Source of the DNA: an uncultured Gemmatimonadota bacterium
GTDB lineage: Bacteria > Gemmatimonadota > Gemmatimonadetes > Gemmatimonadales > GWC2-71-9
NCBI GenBank assembly: GCA_946479805.1
Contig: CAMLHP010000107.1
Coordinates: forward strand, 1-7,069
Direction: 5' to 3'
DNA length: 7,069 nucleotides
The notes under the pieces are model-generated. The model was not told the DNA's origin and did no database searches. It was given only the letters and a program-made list of their open reading frames with translations. Below, piece after piece: positions 1 to 5,051 of this stretch (position 1 is the stretch's first letter; each line of letters starts with the position of its first letter). A program made the position numbers and the translations under genes.

Positions 1-119
1 CGGGCCGGATGCTGTTCGAGATCGAGGGCGTGACCGAGGAGCTGGCCCGCAAGGCAATGGCGCTGGCTGCTGCCAAGCTTCCGGTGCGGACCCGTTTCGT
101 GCACCGCGAGGAGGTCTGA
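1..119 (+). CDS. rplP: Ribosomal protein L16 (uL16), C-terminal end only
   Basis: This is the last 38 codons of a gene whose start lies outside the window, read from base 3 to the TGA at 117-119. The peptide begins [19 protein letters not shown] and ends in a [14 protein letters not shown] tail. This matches the C-terminus of bacterial L16, where a Gly-x-hydrophobic-Phe-Glu segment is followed by an alanine-rich helix and a short KLP-x-(K/R)-(T/C)-(K/R)-F-V strand. L16 sits near the A-site and peptidyl-transferase region of the 50S subunit. The following gene, rpmC, is the expected neighbour, which supports the call. The rpmC ribosome binding site (GAGGAGG, 108-114) lies inside these last codons, so translation of the two genes is probably coupled. 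Nothing looks broken in the visible part. Confidence 0.95.
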   Translation, partial: GRMLFEIEGVTEELARKAMALAAAKLPVRTRFVHREEV

Positions 120-123
120 CGCC

Positions 124-321
124 ATGAACGCAACCGAGATCCGGGAGCTGTCCGATGAGGAGATCCGCGCCAGGCTGGCGGAACTCAGGGCCGAGCGCTT
201 CAACCTGCGCTTCCGCTCCGCCACAGAGGCGATCGACAACCCGATGCAGTTCCGCAGCATCCGGCGCGACATTGCGCGGCTGGAGACTGTTCTGCGGCAG
301 CGCACCGCCGAGGCGAGGTAA
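124..321 (+). CDS. rpmC: Ribosomal protein L29 (uL29)
   Basis: This 65-residue protein has the usual size and all-helical character of L29, a component of the 50S subunit near the exit of the peptide tunnel. The first helix (residues 3-32) carries the pattern ELRELSDEEI-like then LAELRAERFNLRFR, typical of the family. The second helix (residues 41-60) holds the conserved run RSIRRDIARLETVLRQR. The ATG at 124 is well placed nine bases after GAGGAGG (108-114), which lies in the end of rplP. It sits between rplP and rpsQ as in most bacteria. The next gene starts three bases after its stop. No unusual residues were noticed. Confidence 0.96.
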   Translation: MNATEIRELSDEEIRARLAELRAERFNLRFRSATEAIDNPMQFRSIRRDIARLETVLRQRTAEAR

Positions 322-324
322 CGA

Positions 325-600
325 ATGAGCGACACGAAGCAGGAGGGCGCGAGCCGCGCGCGGCGCAAGACCCGAACGGGTGTGGTGTCGAGCGACAAGA
401 TGGAGAAGACCGTCACCGTGGACATTGTCCGGCGGCTGGCGCACCCCATCTATGGCAAGCAGGTCACGCGCACCACGCGGACCAAGGCGCGCAACGAGCT
501 GGGGGCGCGCGCCGGTGACACGGTGCGCATCATGGAGACCCGGCCGGTCGCGCGGTCGGTGAACTGGCGGGTAGTGGAGATCGTCGAGCGGGCGAAATAG
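325..600 (+). CDS. rpsQ: Ribosomal protein S17 (uS17)
   Basis: This 91-residue protein is a primary 16S rRNA-binding protein of the 30S subunit. It shows the family's landmarks: [20 protein letters not shown] at residues 13-32 (the common S17 start is R-x-x-x-G-x-V-x-S-D-K-M-x-K-T), HPIYGK at 40-45, and the closing [14 protein letters not shown]...WRVVEIVE at 64-87, where the (E)-x-R-P-(hydrophobic)-(S/A)-(K/R) motif is clear. The first 12 residues are a short hydrophilic lead-in, slightly longer than in some homologues. ATG 325 is preceded by GAGGT at 315-319. In E. coli this is the last gene of the S10 operon. Here only 15 bases separate it from rplN and no promoter is visible between them, so the S10 and spc groups look transcriptionally continuous. 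Confidence 0.97.
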   Translation: MSDTKQEGASRARRKTRTGVVSSDKMEKTVTVDIVRRLAHPIYGKQVTRTTRTKARNELGARAGDTVRIMETRPVARSVNWRVVEIVERAK

Positions 601-615
601 GGAGCCGAGGAACCC

Positions 616-984
616 ATGATTCAGCAGGAGACGATCCTCCGGATCGCAGACAACTCGGGCGCACGCAAGGCGCTTGTCATCCGCGTGCTGGGTGGCAGCA
701 GGCGCCGGTATGCCGGGCTCGGGGACAAGGTGGTGGTCGCGATCAAGGACGCGATTCCCACCGGGCAGGTCAAGAAGGGCGACGTCGCCAAGGCGGTGAT
801 CGTCCGGACGGCCAAGGAGACCCGCCGCAAGGACGGGTCATACATCCGGTTCGACGAGAACGCGGCCGTGCTCATCAACGACCAGGGCGAGCCGCGGGCA
901 ACCCGCATCTTCGGCCCGGTGGCGCGCGAGCTTCGCGACAAGCGGTACATGAAGATCGTGTCGCTCGCGCCGGAGGTGATCTGA
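616..984 (+). CDS. rplN: Ribosomal protein L14 (uL14)
   Basis: This 122-residue protein matches the invariant length of bacterial L14. It begins [18 protein letters not shown], essentially the family consensus (MIQ-x-x-T-x-L-x-V-A-D-N-S-G-A). It continues with the central [13 protein letters not shown] (residues 53-65) and [18 protein letters not shown] (71-88), and ends [11 protein letters not shown](Y/F)[12 protein letters not shown]14 binds 23S rRNA on the subunit interface, contacts L19 and forms an intersubunit bridge. The probable SD is GAGG (607-610), five bases before the ATG. The 3' end of the gene carries the very strong ribosome binding site for rplX. There are no deviations from the family; this is among the most conserved proteins in the window. 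Confidence 0.98.
   Translation: MIQQETILRIADNSGARKALVIRVLGGSRRRYAGLGDKVVVAIKDAIPTGQVKKGDVAKAVIVRTAKETRRKDGSYIRFDENAAVLINDQGEPRATRIFGPVARELRDKRYMKIVSLAPEVI
972..981 (+). promoter_or_regulatory. Extended Shine-Dalgarno for rplX
   Basis: GGAGGTGATC is a ten-base match to the complement of the usual 16S rRNA 3' end, placed four bases before the ATG at 986 and inside the last codons of rplN. It fixes the rplX start at 986. The alternative in-frame ATG at 1049, which would remove the N-terminal extension, has no purine-rich site before it. Confidence 0.85.
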
Positions 985-985
985 C

Positions 986-1366
986 ATGAAGCCGCTGGTA
1001 CATCGCAAGGCGAAGCGGGTGCGCACCAAGCCGGTCGTCCGGCACGTCATGCGCATCACCAAGGGTGACACGGTCCAGGTCATCCGGGGCGACGACAAGG
1101 GCAAGCGCGGGAAAGTGCTGCAGGTCTATCCCAAGACCGGCCGGCTCACCGTGGAGGGCGTGAACATCATCACCCGCCACACCCGGGCCACCCAGAACCG
1201 CGAGGGAGGACTGGTGCGGCGCGAGGCCCCCATCCACGCCTCCAAGACGATGCTCATCGACCCGAGCAGCGACCAGCCGACCCGGGTACGCCGGGTCAAG
1301 GACGCCGACGGTACGGTCGAGCGGATCAGCGTGAAGTCGGGCACTTCGATGCCCAGGAGCAGGTAG
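986..1366 (+). CDS. rplX: Ribosomal protein L24 (uL24), with N-terminal extension
   Basis: This 126-residue protein is L24, an assembly initiator that binds the 5' region of 23S rRNA. The KOW domain starts near residue 22: [28 protein letters not shown] (22-49). It is followed by [10 protein letters not shown] (57-66), [20 protein letters not shown] (72-91) and a basic tail. Most bacterial L24 proteins of 100-110 residues begin at about the methionine equivalent to residue 22. Here a basic 21-residue leader ([20 protein letters not shown]) precedes it. The start at 986 was chosen because the ten-base SD at 972-981 precedes it and because it lies one base after the rplN stop, while ATG 1049 lacks an SD. 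The product is certain and the extension is likely. In E. coli, S8 represses this operon near the next junction. Here that junction is only two bases, so any equivalent site would have to lie in coding sequence. Confidence 0.95.
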   Translation: MKPLVHRKAKRVRTKPVVRHVMRITKGDTVQVIRGDDKGKRGKVLQVYPKTGRLTVEGVNIITRHTRATQNREGGLVRREAPIHASKTMLIDPSSDQPTRVRRVKDADGTVERISVKSGTSMPRSR

Positions 1367-1368
1367 CC

Positions 1369-2034
1369 ATGGCCAAGACAACCGAGAAGGCGAAGGCCCC
1401 CAAGGCGGGCGGCAAGGACAAGGGTGGAAAGGCCACCTATGCCACCGATGCCGCGCCCAGGGCGGGTGAGGGCACGCCCCGGCTCAAGACCTGGTTCGAC
1501 ACCACCGTGCGGGGCAGGCTGCAGCAGGAATTTGGTCTGGGAAATCCCCACCAGGTGCCGACGCTCGAGAAGGTCGTCCTCAACGTGGGCATGGGCGACG
1601 CCAACAAGAACCCGAAGTCGCTCGAGTCGGCGGTCGAAGAACTGGCCCTGGTGACCGGGCAGCGCCCGGTGATCACCCGCGCCAAGAAGGCGATCGCCAA
1701 CTTCGGGCTCCGGGCCGGGATGCCGGTGGGATGCACCGTCACCCTGCGGGGCCCCAGGATGTGGGAGTTCCTCGACCGGTTCATCAACGTGACCGTTCCG
1801 CGCATCCGCGACTTCCGCGGGCTGCCCAGCCGGAGCTTCGATGGCCGGGGGAACTACACGTTCGGCATCAAGGAGCAGATGATCTTCCCCGAGATCGACT
1901 TCGACAAGGTCGAGAAGATCCACGGGATGGACATCACGATCGTGACCAGCGCGACCCGGGACGACCTGGCGATGGCGCTGCTGCGCGAGCTCGGGTGGCC
2001 GTTCCGGGGTGAGCAGCCGAAGCAGGTAGCGTAA
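1369..2034 (+). CDS. rplE: Ribosomal protein L5 (uL5), with Lys/Gly/Ala-rich N-terminal extension
   Basis: This 221-residue protein is L5, which binds 5S rRNA with L18 and forms part of the central protuberance. The family is usually about 179-185 residues. The core begins around residue 38 ([41 protein letters not shown]). It continues with [37 protein letters not shown] (85-121), [29 protein letters not shown] (124-152) and [17 protein letters not shown] (165-181). Residues 2-37 form a low-complexity leader rich in Lys, Gly and Ala with no Met, Val, Leu or Ile. No ATG, GTG or TTG codon therefore exists between 1369 and the valine at residue 47, and the leader must be translated if the core is. 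AGGAG (1355-1359) precedes the ATG by nine bases. The role of the leader is unknown; it could contact rRNA or be a disordered tail. Confidence 0.96.
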   Translation: MAKTTEKAKAPKAGGKDKGGKATYATDAAPRAGEGTPRLKTWFDTTVRGRLQQEFGLGNPHQVPTLEKVVLNVGMGDANKNPKSLESAVEELALVTGQRPVITRAKKAIANFGLRAGMPVGCTVTLRGPRMWEFLDRFINVTVPRIRDFRGLPSRSFDGRGNYTFGIKEQMIFPEIDFDKVEKIHGMDITIVTSATRDDLAMALLRELGWPFRGEQPKQVA

Positions 2035-2035
2035 C

Positions 2036-2050
2036 TGGGGCGAGGCCCCA
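2036..2050 (+). promoter_or_regulatory. Small hairpin between rplE and rpsN
   Basis: The 27-base gap between rplE and rpsN contains TGGGGC, the triloop GAG, then GCCCCA: a perfect six-base-pair, GC-rich stem. The rpsN ribosome binding site AGGAG (2053-2057) begins three bases after it. No T-run follows, so it is not an ordinary terminator. It could protect an mRNA end, mark a processing site, or modulate access to the rpsN start. It does not obviously resemble the S8-binding helix described for E. coli. The structure is visible in the sequence; any role is inference. Confidence 0.45.
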
Positions 2051-2061
2051 ACAGGAGAATC

Positions 2062-2247
2062 ATGGCAAAGACGTGTTGGATCGAGCGAGCGAAGCGCGCG
2101 CCGAAGTTCAAGTCCCGCGTGGTGCGGCGCTGCCAGCGGTGCGGCCGCTCGCGCGCGGTGCTGCGCAAGTTCGGCCTCTGCCGCATCTGCTTCCGTGAAC
2201 TGGCGCTGTCGGGGATGATCCCCGGCGTGCGCAAGGCCAGCTGGTAG
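2062..2247 (+). CDS. rpsN: Ribosomal protein S14, zinc-binding type Z (uS14)
   Basis: This 61-residue protein is the short, zinc-binding form of S14, the usual 61-residue size for this type and much shorter than the roughly 100-residue zinc-free form of E. coli. It begins [21 protein letters not shown]. Four cysteines are arranged as CQRC (24-27) and CRIC (40-43), forming the expected zinc ribbon. It ends in the conserved [18 protein letters not shown], including the terminal Ala-Ser-Trp. An additional cysteine at residue 5 lies outside the ribbon. S14 acts late in 30S assembly, in the head near the decoding region. AGGAG (2053-2057) precedes the ATG. The gene sits between rplE and rpsH, the standard spc position. 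The type Z form is sometimes called rpsZ. Confidence 0.97.
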   Translation: MAKTCWIERAKRAPKFKSRVVRRCQRCGRSRAVLRKFGLCRICFRELALSGMIPGVRKASW

Positions 2248-2259
2248 GAGAAGGATTCG

Positions 2260-2655
2260 ATGAGCCTGACCGATCCCGTCGCGGACATGTTGACGCGCAT
2301 CAGGAATGCCTGCGCCGCCGGACACCGGCGCGTGGACATGCCGGTGAGCAAGTTGAAGACCGAGCTCGCGCGACTGCTCAAGGAGAACCACTTCATCGCG
2401 GACTTCAAGCTCCTCGATGACGACGCCCACGGCGTGCTCCGGCTGTACCTCAAGTACCACAATGAGGCGCCGGTCATCCGCGAGCTCAAGCGTGTTTCCA
2501 CCCCCGGCCTCCGGCGCTACGTCAAGAGCCGCGAGATCCCGCGGGTCAAGAACGGCCTGGGTATGGCCATCGTCAGCACGTCGCGCGGCCTCATGAGCGA
2601 CCGTGACGCGCGGACCCAGAATCTCGGCGGCGAACTCGTCGCCGTGGTCTGGTAG
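2260..2655 (+). CDS. rpsH: Ribosomal protein S8 (uS8)
   Basis: This 131-residue protein has the normal length of S8, a primary 16S rRNA-binding protein of the 30S platform. It opens with SLTDPVADMLTRIRNA (residues 2-17; consensus D-P-(I/V)-A-D-M-L-T-R-I-R-N) and has RVDMPVSKLKTELARLLKE at 24-42. It closes with the family signature GLGMAIVSTSRGLMSDRDAR...GGELVAVVW (99-131), where the Ser-Thr-Ser core binds rRNA. In E. coli S8 is also the translational repressor of the spc operon. Whether it does the same here cannot be seen, and I did not recognise a mimic of its rRNA site. AGGAGAAGGA (2246-2255), partly over the rpsN stop, serves as the ribosome binding site. Confidence 0.97.
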   Translation: MSLTDPVADMLTRIRNACAAGHRRVDMPVSKLKTELARLLKENHFIADFKLLDDDAHGVLRLYLKYHNEAPVIRELKRVSTPGLRRYVKSREIPRVKNGLGMAIVSTSRGLMSDRDARTQNLGGELVAVVW

Positions 2656-2663
2656 GAGGCGCA

Positions 2664-3203
2664 ATGAGCCGCATTGGCAGGATGCCGATTCCCGTGCCCC
2701 AGGGCGTGACCGCCACGGTGGACGGTTCGACGGTGAGCGTGAAGGGACCCAAGGGCGAGCTGAGCCGTACCCTGCACCCCGACATGACGATCGCGCTGGA
2801 GGACGGCGTGCTTCATGTCCGCCGGCCCAGCGACGAGCCGCGCCACAGGGCGCTGCACGGGTTGTCCCGGGCGCTGGTCGCCAACATGGTGGAGGGCGTC
2901 AGCAAGGGCTACCAGCGGACGCTGGAGTTGCAGGGCGTCGGGTACAAGGCCGAGGTGAAGCCCTACGGCGTCAACCTCATCGTGGGCTACTCGCACCAGG
3001 TCAAGTTCGAGGCGCCGAAGGGCGTCAAGATCTCGGTGGAGAACAACACCGTGGTGAAGATCGAGGGAGCGGACAAGGAGAAGGTCGGCCAGGTGGCCGC
3101 CGAGATCCGGCTGGTCAAGCCGCCCGAGCCATACAAGGGCAAGGGCATCCGCTACCAGGGCGAGCAGGTCCGCCGCAAGGCCGGCAAGACAGGAGCGAAG
3201 TAA
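2664..3203 (+). CDS. rplF: Ribosomal protein L6 (uL6)
   Basis: This 179-residue protein is L6, a two-domain 50S protein near the factor-binding region and the sarcin-ricin loop. It begins SRIGRMPIPVPQGV (2-15), the usual start of the first domain, with VSVKGPKGELSR at 24-35. The second domain carries LELQGVGYKAEVKPYGVNLIVGYSHQV (87-113) and the strong C-terminal signature PEPYKGKGIRY at 154-164, ending in a basic tail. Length and motifs are normal. AGGAGG (2654-2659) overlaps the rpsH stop codon and lies four bases before the ATG, so translation of the two genes is likely linked. Nothing unusual was noticed. Confidence 0.97.
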   Translation: MSRIGRMPIPVPQGVTATVDGSTVSVKGPKGELSRTLHPDMTIALEDGVLHVRRPSDEPRHRALHGLSRALVANMVEGVSKGYQRTLELQGVGYKAEVKPYGVNLIVGYSHQVKFEAPKGVKISVENNTVVKIEGADKEKVGQVAAEIRLVKPPEPYKGKGIRYQGEQVRRKAGKTGAK

Positions 3204-3206
3204 CAG

Positions 3207-3578
3207 ATGCGTGCGATTCATGCCCCCAAGTCGCGGGAGAGCCGGCGCCTGCGCCGCCACCTCCGCGTCCGGCGCAAGGTGCTGGGCTCGGCCGGTCGGC
3301 CGCGGCTGGTCATCTTCCGCTCACTCAAGCACATCTACGCCCAGCTCGTGGATGACGACCGCGGAGTGACCCTCCTCGGCGTCAGCGACGCGAGCGAGGG
3401 CATCGCCGCGGATGGTGCCGGCAAGGTCGGCCGCGGCAAGGGCGCCGGCAAGCTGCTGGCGGAGAAGGCGAAGGCGGCAGGAATCACCAGCGTGGTCTTC
3501 GACCGCGCCGGGTACCGTTACCATGGTCGCGTGAAGGCCGTCGCCGACGGCGCGCGCGAAGGCGGATTGGAGTTCTGA
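3207..3578 (+). CDS. rplR: Ribosomal protein L18 (uL18)
   Basis: This 123-residue protein is L18, which binds 5S rRNA together with L5. The basic N-terminal segment ([24 protein letters not shown], 11-34) matches the family's R-x-x-R-x-R-V-R-x-K-(hydrophobic)-x-G-(T/S). It is followed by VFRS-like [15 protein letters not shown] (36-50). The C-terminal signature is [26 protein letters not shown] (98-123; consensus FDR-x-G-x-x-Y-H-G-R-(V/I)-x-A-x-A-D-x-A-R-E-x-G-L). The ATG at 3207 is preceded by AGGAG at 3191-3195, at a somewhat long distance of 11 bases. The stop overlaps the rpsE start by one base (TGATG, 3576-3580), an arrangement typical of re-initiation coupling. Confidence 0.97.
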   Translation: MRAIHAPKSRESRRLRRHLRVRRKVLGSAGRPRLVIFRSLKHIYAQLVDDDRGVTLLGVSDASEGIAADGAGKVGRGKGAGKLLAEKAKAAGITSVVFDRAGYRYHGRVKAVADGAREGGLEF

Positions 3579-4330
3579 TGGCGGACCAGGAACAGAACCA
3601 GCCCCAGCAGGAAGCCGGTGCGACCGGCCCGGCCACTGACGCCGGGAGCAGCGCTCCGGCCGAGGCGCCGGCCGAGCGCAGCACCGCCGCGCGTCCAGCG
3701 GCCGGAGACCGGCCTGCAGGTGGCGGCGATCGCCAGGGTGGTGGCCGGGGCGGCCGCCGGGGCGGCGGACCGGGTGGTGGCAGGGGCGGCCAGGGCCGCG
3801 GTGGCCGCCGGGGCGACCGCGAGCGCGAAAACGCCAGCGAGTTCATCGAGAACGTGATCTCGATCAACCGCGTTGCCAAGGTGGTCAAGGGCGGCCGCCG
3901 GTTCTCATTCAACGCTCTTGTGGCGGTGGGCGACGGCCGGGGCAAGGTCGGCATCGCCACCGGCAAGGCCAACGAAGTCTCCGAGGCCGTGCGCAAGGCG
4001 GTCGAGGCCGCCAAGCGCAGCATGCTGGAGCTCCCGCGCACCGGCACCACCATCCCGCACGAGGTCGTTGGCGTCCATGGCGCCGGCAAGGTGCTGATGA
4101 AGCCGGCTGCCACCGGTACCGGCGTCATCGCCGGCGGCCCGGTACGCGCGGTGCTGGAGTGCGCCGGCGTCACCGATATCCTCACCAAGAGCCTGGGCTC
4201 GACCAATCCCCACAACATGGTGCGGGCCACGGTCGAGGGGCTGTCCCGGCTGGTGAGCCACCGTCAGATTGCGCGCGAACGGGGCGTCGAGCTCGAGGCC
4301 ATTGGCTACCGCCCGCGGCAGGAGGTCTGA
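3578..4330 (+). CDS. rpsE: Ribosomal protein S5 (uS5), with long RGG-rich N-terminal extension
   Basis: This 250-residue protein is S5, a 30S protein at the mRNA entry channel linked to decoding accuracy. The family is usually about 165-175 residues. The core runs from about residue 86: [25 protein letters not shown] (87-111), [18 protein letters not shown] (117-134), [34 protein letters not shown] (161-194) and [19 protein letters not shown] (204-222). Residues 2-88 contain no Met, Val, Leu or Ile, so no alternative start codon exists before the Val at 93. Together with the TGATG coupling to rplR and GGAG at 3569-3572, this means the extension is almost certainly translated. It has two parts: an acidic, Gln/Ala/Pro-rich stretch (1-47) and a Gly/Arg stretch (48-81) with four RGG triplets. 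It should be disordered and may bind RNA; that role is inference. Confidence 0.96.
   Translation: MADQEQNQPQQEAGATGPATDAGSSAPAEAPAERSTAARPAAGDRPAGGGDRQGGGRGGRRGGGPGGGRGGQGRGGRRGDRERENASEFIENVISINRVAKVVKGGRRFSFNALVAVGDGRGKVGIATGKANEVSEAVRKAVEAAKRSMLELPRTGTTIPHEVVGVHGAGKVLMKPAATGTGVIAGGPVRAVLECAGVTDILTKSLGSTNPHNMVRATVEGLSRLVSHRQIARERGVELEAIGYRPRQEV
4320..4326 (+). promoter_or_regulatory. Shine-Dalgarno deciding the rpmD start
   Basis: AGGAGGT lies in the last codons of rpsE, four bases before the GTG at 4331 that directly follows the rpsE stop. It favours this GTG over a second in-frame GTG at 4397. That second codon has only a GAGG two bases upstream but would give the more usual L30 length. 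Confidence 0.6.
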
Positions 4331-4591
4331 GTGGGACGCAATCCCGTTGTCGGCAGGCAGGGCCCCAAGGCCTACGCTGCCCAGTTGCCTGAGGGCGTGC
4401 AGAAGGCGGGTCTCCGCATCAAGCAGATCCGCTCCACGTCCGGCCACGCCGAGACGATGCGGCGGACCCTTCTTGCGCTGGGGCTGCGCCGCAACCAGCA
4501 GACCGTGGTCGTGAAGGATGACCCGGGTGTCCGGGGCATGATCTACAAGGTGCGCCACCTGGTCGAAGTGGCGCCGGCAGGAGAGAAATAG
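4331..4591 (+). CDS. rpmD: Ribosomal protein L30 (uL30)
   Basis: This 86-residue product starts at GTG. The L30 core lies in the C-terminal part: GLRIKQIRSTSGHAETMRRTLLALGLRRNQQTVVV (27-61), then DDPGVRGMIYKVRHLVEV (63-80). It matches the family pattern R-x-T-(hydrophobic)-x-x-L-G-L-(R/K)-x-x-x-x-(T/V)-V then P-x-(V/I)-R-G-M-I-x-x-V-x-H-(L/M)-V. Typical L30 has about 60 residues, so the first 22 here (GRNPVVGRQGPKAYAAQLPEG) are extra. The start at 4331 is supported by AGGAGGT at 4320-4326 and by contact with the rpsE stop. A GTG at 4397 would give a 64-residue, family-length protein but has a poor SD and would leave a 66-base gap in a tightly packed operon. Identity is firm and the start is moderately sure. 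Confidence 0.93.
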   Translation: MGRNPVVGRQGPKAYAAQLPEGVQKAGLRIKQIRSTSGHAETMRRTLLALGLRRNQQTVVVKDDPGVRGMIYKVRHLVEVAPAGEK

Positions 4592-4592
4592 A

Positions 4593-5051
4593 ATGGCCGA
4601 CAAGGTCGAGAAGCTGACGCTGTCCAACCTCCGGGCGCCCAAGGGGGCCACCACCGCTCGCAAGCGGGTGGGCCGCGGCATCGGCTCGGGGCTGGGCAAG
4701 ACATCGGGCAAGGGCCACAAGGGACACAAGGCCCGCACCGGCGGCAGCACCAACCCCGGGTTCGAGGGCGGCCAGATTCCGCTCTACCGGCGGCTGCCGA
4801 AGCGGGGGTTCACCAATCCATTCCGGGTCGAGGCCCAGGTGGTAAACGTGGGCGCTCTGGCCCAGCTTGAGGGCACCGACGTCACGCCCGAGACGCTGGC
4901 CGCTGCCGGGCTGGTGGCCCGGACCGCCGAAGTGGTGAAGCTGCTGGGGAGCGGAGATGTCGACCGTGCCTACACGGTGCGGGGCATGGCCATCAGCGCG
5001 GCGGCCCGCGGCAAGATCGAAGCAGCAGGCGGCAAGGTCGAAGAGCAGTGA
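4593..5051 (+). CDS. rplO: Ribosomal protein L15 (uL15)
   Basis: This 152-residue protein is L15, a 50S protein that threads a long basic N-terminal arm into 23S rRNA. The family landmarks are LSNLRAPKGATTARKRVGRGIGSGLGKTSGKGHKGHKAR (10-48), GFEGGQIPLYRRLPKRGFTNPF (56-77) and the C-terminal KLLGSGDVDRAYTVRGMAISAAARGKIEAAGGKVE (116-150). Length is near the usual 145-150. AGGAGAG (4579-4585) precedes the ATG by seven bases. The TGA stop at 5049-5051 overlaps the secY GTG start by four bases (GTGA), so ribosomes finishing L15 may re-initiate on secY. No anomalies were noticed. Confidence 0.97.
   Translation: MADKVEKLTLSNLRAPKGATTARKRVGRGIGSGLGKTSGKGHKGHKARTGGSTNPGFEGGQIPLYRRLPKRGFTNPFRVEAQVVNVGALAQLEGTDVTPETLAAAGLVARTAEVVKLLGSGDVDRAYTVRGMAISAAARGKIEAAGGKVEEQ

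Noticed and set aside
600..616. Promoter separating an S10 operon from an spc operon.
   Set aside because: Only 15 bases separate rpsQ and rplN and no -10 or -35 pattern is visible there or in the adjoining rpsQ end.
2036..2061. Terminator between rplE and rpsN.
   Set aside because: The hairpin is short, has no T-tract and is followed immediately by the rpsN ribosome binding site in the middle of an essential operon.
1126..2664. Long antisense open frame (about 512 codons) across rplX, rplE, rpsN and rpsH.
   Set aside because: It mirrors highly conserved ribosomal genes. Long antisense frames arise readily in GC-rich DNA with G/C at third positions. The product is low-complexity (Leu, Ala, Arg, His), resembles no family I know and has no sensible ribosome binding site.
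3719..3815. Tandem GGC/CGG-like repeat in rpsE read as a DNA repeat or CRISPR-like array.
   Set aside because: There is no regular repeat-spacer spacing. The repetition follows from Gly and Arg codons of the S5 extension, in the same frame.
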